Below, piece by piece: positions 1 through 5,659 of a stretch of DNA of 11,295 nt. The first letter of the stretch is position 1, and every line of letters starts with the position of its first letter. A program made the position numbers and the translations under genes. The notes beneath the pieces were generated by a model. That model worked only from the letters and a program-made list of their open reading frames with translations. It ran no database searches and was not told the origin of the DNA. Source of the stretch: Coriobacteriales bacterium (GTDB lineage: Bacteria; Actinomycetota; Coriobacteriia; Coriobacteriales; UBA8131); assembly GCA_031254905.1 (NCBI GenBank), contig JAIRTN010000033.1, forward strand, positions 1-11,295, given 5' to 3'.

Positions 1-66
1 GCACCTCGCACCCCGCATCCCCCTTACATCTCACATCCCCTCGCACCCCGCATCTCCCGCCTTCGC
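1..66. repeat. C-rich degenerate heptamer repeat, continuing off the left edge
   Basis: The plus strand here is almost free of G and is built from a degenerate 7-base unit of the form YCYCRCA: CCTCGCA, CCCCGCA, TCTCACA, CCTCGCA, CCCCGCA, some separated by 3-4 extra pyrimidines. A 16-base stretch, CCTCGCACCCCGCATC, occurs exactly twice (4-19 and 39-54), with starts 35 bases apart. No reading frame of interest crosses it, so it is probably intergenic repeat DNA. Because it begins at base 1, its full length is unknown. Function is unknown; similar C-rich patches occur at 5357-5485 and, on the minus strand, at 7553-7580. Confidence 0.7.
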
Positions 67-90
67 CTCCCTCCGTCAATCCGCCGTACG

Positions 91-99
91 TGCTATCAT
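91..99 (+). promoter_or_regulatory. Extended -10 promoter for the chorismate mutase - DAHP synthase - pcrA operon
   Basis: TGCTATCAT fits the extended -10 pattern TGnTATnAT, with TATCAT at 94-99. No convincing -35 box is seen, which an extended -10 can tolerate. Transcription would start near 106, giving a leader of about 44 bases. The same element with one base changed (TGGTATCAT) lies before the ATP synthase genes at 8915-8923. Confidence 0.5.
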
Positions 100-115
100 G
101 GGTAGCTGCTGAGTA

Positions 116-125
116 AGGCGCGCCT
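116..125. promoter_or_regulatory. 10-bp perfect palindrome in the leader, possible operator
   Basis: AGGCGCGCCT is a perfect 10-bp palindrome lying about 10-20 bases after the predicted transcription start and just before the ribosome binding site at 133-140. A second small palindrome, TACGTA, overlaps its end (125-130). The position would suit a repressor site or a small RNA hairpin, but short GC palindromes also occur by chance, so the call is tentative. Confidence 0.2.
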
Positions 126-149
126 ACGTACCAAAAGGAGTGAACATCG

Positions 150-446
150 ATGAGCATAGGCATGAACACGACCGAATCAAAAGAGGTCCTGTCTTCGATT
201 GAGGGCCACCGTGCCCAAATAGATTTTCTCGACGAGCAAATCGTCGAGTTGCTCAACAAACGAGCCGAGGAGGCCTTGGCCATCCGCGCGCTCAAGCCGA
301 AGGCGCAGCTTGGGCTGTTCGACCCTCGGCGGGAGGAGGAGATTTTCGAGCGTGTTGCCGCGTTCAACAGAGGCCCACTCTACGGCGACGACCTCAAGGC
401 TATATACGCTACCATCCTTCGCGTGAGTAAGGAGATGCACGGATGA
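150..446 (+). CDS. Chorismate mutase, AroQ class, monofunctional
   Basis: Converts chorismate to prephenate, the branch point to phenylalanine and tyrosine, in the cytoplasm. The 98 residues match the all-helical AroQ fold. Aligned without gaps to the E. coli P-protein mutase domain, the catalytic residues are present: R21 (R11), R38 (R28), K49 (K39), D58 (D48), R61 (R51) and E62 (E52). The position of E. coli Q88 appears to be H97, next to the C terminus, which is odd. The ATG at 150 is chosen because AAAAGGAG (133-140) sits 9 bases before it; a second ATG at 162 is too far from that site. The stop overlaps the DAHP synthase start by 4 bp (ATGA), so the two are translationally coupled and the proteins may associate. 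Identity is secure; the His substitution rests on an alignment done by eye. Confidence 0.9.
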   Translation: MSIGMNTTESKEVLSSIEGHRAQIDFLDEQIVELLNKRAEEALAIRALKPKAQLGLFDPRREEEIFERVAAFNRGPLYGDDLKAIYATILRVSKEMHG

Positions 447-1222
447 GTTATGTCCCCTACCACGAGGCGGGTACCATCACCATGCTCGCCGGACCCTGTT
501 CCATCGAAAGTCACGAGCAGTTTGAGCAGGTTGCCTCGGCCCTCAAGGGCTTCGGCCTGCGTTGGATACGCGGAGGTGCCTTCAAGCCGCGGACGAGTCC
601 CTACTCCTTCCAAGGTCTTGGTGAGGAAGGGCTTGCCATCATGGCGGAGGCAGGCAGGCGCCACGGCCTGAACACCCTCACCGAAGTCGTCGACACCGCC
701 CATATCAGCATGGTGATGTCTTACGTCGACGCGCTGCAAATCGGCACCCGCAATATGGCGAATTTCGAACTCCTCAAATGTATCGGGGCGGCGACCGCCG
801 AAAACCATAAGCCCATCCTGTTCAAGCGCGGCATGGCGGCGACCATCGACGAGTGGCTGTCCGCGACCGAATATCTCACGGTTGGGGGCAACCCAAACGT
901 CATGCTGTGTGAGCGCGGCCTGCGCACCTTTGAGACCGCGACGCGCTTTACCCTCGACATAGCCGCGGTTCCGGTTGTCCACAAGCGCTCGCTGTTCCCC
1001 ATCTGCGTGGATGTCTCGCATCCCGCCGGCCAAGTCGACCTCGTGCCGGCCCTGGCAAAGGCGGCAATCGCCGCGGGCTGCGATTCGCTGATGATAGAGG
1101 TCCACCCCGACCCACCCCACGCCAAATCCGATGGGCCGCAGCAACTCACCATCCCCGAGTTTGGCACCTTGCTTGAGGAACTTCGCGCCATCGCTTCTGC
1201 CGTTGGGAAAACGATTGTCTGA
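443..1222 (+). CDS. aroF: 3-deoxy-7-phosphoheptulonate (DAHP) synthase, class I-beta
   Basis: Condenses phosphoenolpyruvate with erythrose 4-phosphate to DAHP, the first step of the shikimate pathway. Family motifs appear in order: AGPCSIES (16-23, metal ligand C19), RGGAFKPRTSPYSFQGLG, QIGTRNM, LFKRG, LCERGLRTFE, VDVSHPAG (ligand His), MIEVHPDPP (ligand Glu) and SDGPQQL (ligand Asp). At 259 residues it is essentially the bare TIM barrel. It lacks the N-terminal ferredoxin-like domain of the Thermotoga enzyme and the fused mutase domain of the B. subtilis enzyme. A separate chorismate mutase gene overlaps its start by 4 bp, so control by a mutase partner in trans is plausible. Its stop shares one base with the pcrA start (TGATG). 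Function is secure; feedback control cannot be read from the sequence. Confidence 0.95.
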   Translation: MSYVPYHEAGTITMLAGPCSIESHEQFEQVASALKGFGLRWIRGGAFKPRTSPYSFQGLGEEGLAIMAEAGRRHGLNTLTEVVDTAHISMVMSYVDALQIGTRNMANFELLKCIGAATAENHKPILFKRGMAATIDEWLSATEYLTVGGNPNVMLCERGLRTFETATRFTLDIAAVPVVHKRSLFPICVDVSHPAGQVDLVPALAKAAIAAGCDSLMIEVHPDPPHAKSDGPQQLTIPEFGTLLEELRAIASAVGKTIV

Positions 1223-3600
1223 TGGCCGTCAACCTTAACGATTTGAATAGCGAGCAGCGCGCCGCCGCCTGCTGCACGGAAGGCCCCCTGCTGGTGCTCG
1301 CCGGCGCGGGCAGCGGCAAAACGCGTGTACTGACCTACCGCATCGCCCATCTCATAGAGGACAAGGGCATCTCGCCCTACCAGATTTTGGCCATCACCTT
1401 CACCAACAAAGCCGCCGCCGAAATGCGCGAGCGGCTAGGCCGTCTGCTCACGCAAAGAGCGCGCGGCATGTGGGTGGCAACCTTCCACGCCATGTGCGTG
1501 CGTCTTTTGCGCGCCGACGCCGACAAGCTGGGCTACACGCGCAACTTCACCATCTACGACGAGGACGACTCGAAGCGCCTCGTCAAAGGCATCTGCGCCG
1601 AACTCAACATCGACATACGGGAATTTCCCATAAACGGCATCCGCAACCGCATTTCGGCCGCAAAAAACGAACTCATCTCCGCCCTCGACTTCGAGGTAAC
1701 GGCGGGTAGTGCCCGCGAGCGTGTCGTCGCCCGCGTCTATCGCTTGCTGCAGGAGCGCCTGCGCCGCGCGGACGCCATGGATTTCGACGACCTTCTCGTC
1801 AATGCGTGGCTGCTGCTGCGCGACAACCCCGAGTTGCTCAGCGCCTACCAAAATCGCTTCCGCTACCTGCTCATCGATGAGTATCAAGACACCAATCGCG
1901 CCCAGTACGCCATCACGCAGCTTCTTGCAAAGGCGCATCGCAACGTCATGGTGGTCGGCGACGACGACCAGTCAATCTACTCGTGGCGCGGCGCCGACAT
2001 CCGCAACATACTCGAATTCGAGCGCGACTACCCCGAGGCAACCGTCATCAAACTCGAGCAAAACTACCGTTCCACCCAAACGATACTCGAGGCCGCCAAC
2101 GCCGTGGTTGCCAACAACGCGCAACGCAAGCCCAAACGCCTGTTCACCAAGGCCGGCAAGGGCGAGCCCATAGCCCTCTATCAGGCCTCCGACGAGCGCG
2201 ACGAGGGCCGCTGGATTGCCTCCGAGGTCGAAAAACTGCACAAAGACGGCCGCCCCTATCGCCACTTCGCCGTTTTCTACCGCACCAACGCCCAGTCGCG
2301 CGTACTCGAGGACATGCTGCTGCGCGCCGGAGTACCCTACCGCATCGTCGGCGGCACCCGCTTTTTCGACCGCGCGGAGATACGTGACGTCATGGCCTAC
2401 CTCAAACTCATCGTAAACCCCGCCGATGAAATCGCCGCAAAACGCATCATCAACGTGCCAAAACGCGGCATAGGCAAAACCAGCGTCGAAAAAATCGAGG
2501 ACTTAGCGCGCCAAGAGGGCTGCACCTTCCTCGACGCCGCGGAACTCGCTCAGGCCGAGCCGGGCTTCGGAAAAAAGACGCAAGAGGCGCTGGCGCACTT
2601 CACCCAACTCATCAAAGAGGCGCGGCTCTACAGCGGCGAACTCCGCAACATCGTAGAAATGGTGGTTTCCAAAAGTGGCCTCATCGACGCGCTCCAAGCC
2701 GAGCACACCGACGAAGCGCGCGGCCGCATAGAAAACATCAGGGAGTTTTTCGGCGTCGCTCAGGAGTTTGAACTCACGCATCAAGACGAAGAAGAAGAAG
2801 ATGAATATAGGGATGAGGACGGCCCCGAATCGCCAGTCACACCCGCCCCTTCTCCCCATTCATCCTCTTTGCTTCTCGCTGAGGACGCATCGGCGTCCCC
2901 CGATGACGACCTCACCGCTGCCCCCATGCTCGTGCGTTTCATGGAGTGGCTCGCCCTGCGAAGCGACCTCGACAGCCTCAGCGCGGGCGACGACTACCTC
3001 ACGCTCATGACGATACATTCGGCAAAGGGGCTTGAGTTTCCTGTTGTCTTTATAGCGGGTCTTGAGGAAACGTTGTTTCCGCATATTGCCTCAGCGGACG
3101 ACACGAATGATTTTGAGGAGGAGCGTCGGCTCGCCTATGTTGCCATCACCCGGGCGCGCGAACTGCTCTTTCTCACGCACGCTCAGGTGCGCAATCTTTT
3201 TGGCAAGACGCAGCCAAATCCCCGCTCGCGCTTTGTCGCCGAGATACCCGCGGAATACCTCAAACTCTCTGGCGTTGGCTCGGCGGGCTATCTTGGCCTC
3301 GGCTGGGAAAAACGCGGCGATCGCCGCGGCATCTTCGGCTCCGGAACCTCATACGAGCAGGGCACGGGGCGCGTGTATGGCTCAGGTGGGGACGAGGAGG
3401 CCGCGCGGCAAAAGGCCGAACTCAAGCGGGAACGAGAGGCAGCTTCATTTGCGGTTGGCGACACAATCGACCACAAGACCTTCGGGCAAGGGGTGGTTGT
3501 TGCGGTGGACGGTGATGCCCTCTCCGTCCGCTTCCAAAGAAACGGCGAGACGAAAAAACTCGTCAAAGGCTACGCCCCCATCGTCAAAGTCTCTCCCTAA
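1222..3600 (+). CDS. pcrA: ATP-dependent 3'-5' DNA helicase PcrA/UvrD
   Basis: Superfamily 1A helicase that unwinds DNA in nucleotide excision and mismatch repair, removes RecA and resolves replication-transcription conflicts. All motifs are present: Q-motif Q12, Walker A AGAGSGKT (27-34), Ia ITFTNKAAAEMRER, II DEYQD (219-223), III GDDDQSIYSWRG (246-257), IV LEQNYRSTQ, V TIHSAKGLEF (597-606), VI ERRLAYVAITRAR (634-646). The last 45 or so residues form the Tudor-like domain (from VGDTIDHKTFGQGVV) that contacts RNA polymerase in relatives. At 792 residues it is slightly long for the family because of a low-complexity insert at about 518-565: a Glu/Asp run, then a Pro/Ser/Ala-rich stretch, just before the RFMEWLALRSDLD segment. 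Codon use shifts after about base 3000, from third-position C towards T. It starts on the last base of the DAHP synthase stop codon, so it is probably coupled. It ends 22 bp from a convergent gene. Confidence 0.95.
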   Translation: MAVNLNDLNSEQRAAACCTEGPLLVLAGAGSGKTRVLTYRIAHLIEDKGISPYQILAITFTNKAAAEMRERLGRLLTQRARGMWVATFHAMCVRLLRADADKLGYTRNFTIYDEDDSKRLVKGICAELNIDIREFPINGIRNRISAAKNELISALDFEVTAGSARERVVARVYRLLQERLRRADAMDFDDLLVNAWLLLRDNPELLSAYQNRFRYLLIDEYQDTNRAQYAITQLLAKAHRNVMVVGDDDQSIYSWRGADIRNILEFERDYPEATVIKLEQNYRSTQTILEAANAVVANNAQRKPKRLFTKAGKGEPIALYQASDERDEGRWIASEVEKLHKDGRPYRHFAVFYRTNAQSRVLEDMLLRAGVPYRIVGGTRFFDRAEIRDVMAYLKLIVNPADEIAAKRIINVPKRGIGKTSVEKIEDLARQEGCTFLDAAELAQAEPGFGKKTQEALAHFTQLIKEARLYSGELRNIVEMVVSKSGLIDALQAEHTDEARGRIENIREFFGVAQEFELTHQDEEEEDEYRDEDGPESPVTPAPSPHSSSLLLAEDASASPDDDLTAAPMLVRFMEWLALRSDLDSLSAGDDYLTLMTIHSAKGLEFPVVFIAGLEETLFPHIASADDTNDFEEERRLAYVAITRARELLFLTHAQVRNLFGKTQPNPRSRFVAEIPAEYLKLSGVGSAGYLGLGWEKRGDRRGIFGSGTSYEQGTGRVYGSGGDEEAARQKAELKREREAASFAVGDTIDHKTFGQGVVVAVDGDALSVRFQRNGETKKLVKGYAPIVKVSP
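2780..2921 (+). other. Low-complexity insert coding for an acidic then Pro/Ser-rich linker inside pcrA
   Basis: In-frame segment coding PcrA residues about 520-566. It starts with a GAA/GAG run (Glu/Asp-rich, EEEEDEYRDED), followed by pyrimidine-rich DNA coding Pro, Ser, Thr and Ala. It lies in the 2B/2A region, where typical PcrA proteins have only a short acidic stretch. The boundaries are judged by eye against remembered PcrA sequences. Confidence 0.55.
3313..3328. other. 16-bp perfect palindrome with a HIP1-like core (GCGATCGC)
   Basis: CGCGGCGATCGCCGCG is a perfect palindrome within pcrA, in the linker before the Tudor-like domain. Its core is GGCGATCGCC, identical to the extended HIP1 octamer known from cyanobacteria. 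It holds one of only two GATC sites in the whole window. It codes for ordinary residues (GDRRG region), so chance is possible. Confidence 0.6.
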
Positions 3601-3622
3601 AACCAAAGGCGCCATCGGACGG

Positions 3623-4825
3623 TCATTTGTCGCTGTTGTCGCTGCGTTGCGGCGCACTGTCGCTGCGGGCGGCCTTTCGGTGGCGTATGACGAGGAAGGA
3701 AGCGGCGCCAGCGGCAAAGGCGACGGCGCAGATGATGGACATGGATACGGTCAGACCCCAATGGTCCCCGGCCATCCCGATGAGCGGCGAGGTTATGCCG
3801 CCGACGCTGACGACCACGCCGAGCGAGATTCCCGAGGCAAGCCCCAGACGGTTGGGGAGATAGGACTGGCCGAGGGCGACGATGGGGCTGTAGGCGGAGC
3901 TCAGCGCGAGGGAAACCAGCATGATAAGGGCGGTCGCGAGGATGAGGTTCGGGGCGTTGATGAATAAAAGGAGCAGGGGACCCGCCGCGCAGAAACTTAA
4001 AACTATCATCCGCCTGAAGCCGACCTTGTCGGCGATGCGTCCGCCAAAGAAGGTTGCAACGGCGCCAACCCCCGAGTAAAGCGTCAGCATGAGCGAGGCG
4101 AGTTCTCGGGGCTGTTGGAGGTTCGCCACCCAGTACAGGGGTATGAATACCGTAAGGCCGGTGCCAACGATGGAGCGCAAGAAGTTCACGGCGGTCACTT
4201 TGGCAAATCCCGCCCAATCGTCGTGCTGTTCAGTCTGTCCGATGGCCTTTCTGCGCTCAATCTCCTCTTTGCCAAAGGCCGTGTAGGCCTTCGTCTGGCT
4301 CAGGAGCAGCGCCGCCATAAGCGTGGCGGGCACGAGGAACACGGCGGTCCCGTGCATGCCAAAGACGGAAAGCGCAAAGGTGGCGATGATTGGCCCAAGG
4401 GCAAAGCCGATGTTACCACCGACGGAAAAGTTGGAGATACCGGCACCCTTCGCGCTTCCGGCAACGACGTTGGCAAGTTTGCCGCCCTCGGGATGAAAGA
4501 GCGCAACGCCGATGCCGCAGATAGAGGCCGAGACAAACATCAGCCGGTAGTCGTCGACAAAGCCGATGAGCGCGATGCCGCAGCCTGCCATAAAGATGCC
4601 CACGCTCATAAACCACGGCCTATCGAGACGGTCGCCGAGCCAGCCAAAGAGCGGTTGTATCACCGAAGAAACCATGCTGGAGGCCAGTACGAGCGCCGCC
4701 GCCTCCGCATAGCTGAGTTTATAGTACATGATGAGAAAGGGGAGCATGGCAGGTAACGCGCCCTGACTGATGTCAGTGCAAATATGACCAAAGGTCAAAA
4801 GATAACTATGGAAATGTGATTTCAT
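3623..4825 (-). CDS. MFS transporter, Fsr (fosmidomycin resistance)-like family
   Basis: Inner-membrane secondary transporter of 400 residues with about 12 hydrophobic segments and a cytoplasmic loop around 180-205, as in the major facilitator superfamily. Motif A-type loops appear in both halves: GWLGDRLDRPW (61-71) and GRIADKVGFRR (262-272). The segments FHPEGGKLA (110-118) and SVGGNIGFALGP (134-145) closely match the E. coli fosmidomycin efflux protein Fsr, so proton-driven export of a small molecule is likely. The real substrate cannot be told from sequence. The C-terminal tail is basic and polar. The gene stands alone: its end faces pcrA across 22 bp with no visible hairpin terminator, and its start is 18 bp from the divergent tsaC. 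There is no ribosome binding site before the ATG. A perfect TATAAT lies only 7 bases upstream, so the mRNA is probably leaderless. MFS membership is firm; the Fsr subfamily is likely. Confidence 0.85.
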   Translation of the reverse strand: MKSHFHSYLLTFGHICTDISQGALPAMLPFLIMYYKLSYAEAAALVLASSMVSSVIQPLFGWLGDRLDRPWFMSVGIFMAGCGIALIGFVDDYRLMFVSASICGIGVALFHPEGGKLANVVAGSAKGAGISNFSVGGNIGFALGPIIATFALSVFGMHGTAVFLVPATLMAALLLSQTKAYTAFGKEEIERRKAIGQTEQHDDWAGFAKVTAVNFLRSIVGTGLTVFIPLYWVANLQQPRELASLMLTLYSGVGAVATFFGGRIADKVGFRRMIVLSFCAAGPLLLLFINAPNLILATALIMLVSLALSSAYSPIVALGQSYLPNRLGLASGISLGVVVSVGGITSPLIGMAGDHWGLTVSMSIICAVAFAAGAASFLVIRHRKAARSDSAPQRSDNSDK

Positions 4826-4843
4826 GGTTGCTATTATACGCCT
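4826..4843. promoter_or_regulatory. Divergent promoter with one shared -10 element and two leaderless starts
   Basis: The 18 bp between the MFS and tsaC start codons contain TATTATA (4832-4838), which reads TATAATA on the other strand. On the minus strand TATAAT (4838-4833) is followed by 7 bases and then the MFS ATG; an ATGACA resembling TTGACA lies 16 bases upstream. On the plus strand TATTAT (4832-4837) is followed by 6 bases and then the tsaC ATG. That spacing puts transcription starts at or next to both ATGs. Neither gene has a Shine-Dalgarno sequence. The box, the spacing and the missing ribosome sites are seen directly; leaderless expression is inferred. Confidence 0.6.
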
Positions 4844-5611
4844 ATGGACAGCCTTGTCATCAATTCATATTGCCCCGAACCGGATTTAATCGCGCATGCG
4901 GCAGCGCTCGCGCGCCAAAAAGCGCCGCTTATTTTTCCCACGGACACCGTCTACGGGGTGGGCGTGGCGGTTGTGCCAGGCGCTTCTCCCCAGCCGCTCT
5001 TTGCGCTCAAAGGTCGTACTCGCGACAAGGCCATTGCTTGGTTGGTTGCCGATGTCTGCGCCCTTGATATATATGGGGATGAGGTACCAACCTATGCCTT
5101 TGCCCTTGCTCGCGCGCACTGGCCGGGAGCGCTTACGCTGGTTGTGCGGGCGAAGGCGACGGTCCCCGAAGCCTTTCGTGCCCCGGACGGCAGTATCGCC
5201 CTGCGCGCTCCCTCACATCCCATTCCGCTTGCCCTCCTCAAGGCACTCGGCGTGCCGCTGGCAACCACGAGCGCAAATCTTCAGGGCGAGGAGCCAGCGA
5301 CCTCGTTTTCCTCCCTCGACGAGCGGCTCATCGAGCGACTCATCGCGCGACTCGACGCGCAGCAGGAGCCCCAGCATGCCGCCCCGCCGCCCAGCCGCCG
5401 CCCCGCCGACCAGCCGCCCCCCAGCCGCCCCTCAACCACCCCCCAGCCCCCCAGCCGCCCCGCCGCCCCGCCGCCCAACCACCCCCTCGCCCTCGGCATC
5501 GACGGAGGCCCAACGCCCGGCTCCCTGCCCTCAACCGTCATCTCGTGTCTCGAAGAACACCCTCGCGTGATACGAGAAGGTGCGCTTTCTCGCGCGCTTC
5601 TGCTACACTGA
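4844..5611 (+). CDS. tsaC: L-threonylcarbamoyladenylate synthase (TsaC/Sua5/YwlC family) with proline-rich insert
   Basis: Makes threonylcarbamoyl-AMP from threonine, bicarbonate and ATP, the first step of the t6A37 modification of ANN-decoding tRNAs. The YrdC fold motifs are present: PTDTVYGVG (32-40), K56 and R58 followed by DKAIAWLV (61-68), WPGALTLVV, IALRAPSHP, ATTSANLQGE (140-149) and the C-terminal DGGPTPGSLPSTV, ending near RVIREGAL. Total length is 255; without a proline-rich insert at residues 172-214 it would be about 212, normal for a single-domain enzyme. The insert falls between the helix after the SAN motif and the conserved DGG strand, probably a surface loop. No ribosome binding site precedes the ATG, and a -10 box lies 6 bases before it. 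rpiB follows 48 bp downstream; tsaC-rpiB-glyA order is also seen in B. subtilis. Function is confident, provided the insert is tolerated. Confidence 0.9.
   Translation: MDSLVINSYCPEPDLIAHAAALARQKAPLIFPTDTVYGVGVAVVPGASPQPLFALKGRTRDKAIAWLVADVCALDIYGDEVPTYAFALARAHWPGALTLVVRAKATVPEAFRAPDGSIALRAPSHPIPLALLKALGVPLATTSANLQGEEPATSFSSLDERLIERLIARLDAQQEPQHAAPPPSRRPADQPPPSRPSTTPQPPSRPAAPPPNHPLALGIDGGPTPGSLPSTVISCLEEHPRVIREGALSRALLLH
5357..5485 (+). repeat. In-frame C-rich repeat coding a 43-residue Pro-rich insert in TsaC
   Basis: About 129 bp of almost G-poor, C-dominated plus-strand sequence built from variations of CCCAGCCGCCCC and CCGCCCCG. It encodes TsaC residues 172-214, mainly Pro with Ala, Ser, Arg and Gln (units such as PPSRP, three times). 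Its length is a multiple of three, so the frame is kept. The minus strand, which is the template here, carries many runs of four or more G and could form G-quadruplexes. Confidence 0.8.
5601..5609 (+). promoter_or_regulatory. Possible extended -10 promoter for rpiB
   Basis: TGCTACACT overlaps the tsaC stop codon and resembles TGnTAnAnT, with four of six -10 positions matched plus the TG extension. No -35 box is evident. A start near 5616 would give a leader of about 45 bases, like that predicted for the chorismate mutase operon. It is weaker than the elements at 91 and 8915. Confidence 0.3.
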
Positions 5612-5659
5612 AAAAACCACCGATTAAGCGCTTTTCTGTCGAGACAAGGAAGGACTGTG

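Noticed and set aside
98..112. Four-codon upstream frame (M-G-S-C) that might be a leader peptide of the aromatic operon
   Set aside because: Its ATG lies within and just after the -10 box, upstream of the predicted transcription start, has no ribosome site and no run of aromatic codons.
3601..3622. Bidirectional terminator between convergent pcrA and the MFS gene
   Set aside because: Only a 6-bp palindrome (GGCGCC) is present; no adequate stem and no T run on either strand.
3062..3967. A 301-codon open frame on the plus strand across the end of pcrA and into the MFS gene
   Set aside because: It runs out of frame through conserved PcrA motifs and antisense to the MFS gene; its composition is Arg/Ser/Gly-rich as expected of a GC-rich shadow frame.
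5281..5541. Minus-strand Gly/Trp/Arg-rich open frame opposite the tsaC repeat
   Set aside because: It is the complement of the C-rich repeat, has no ribosome site and no recognisable fold; the plus-strand TsaC frame has conserved motifs on both sides.
5657..5659. GTG as the rpiB start
   Set aside because: It lies only 3 bases from the ribosome site; the next codon is an ATG at better spacing.
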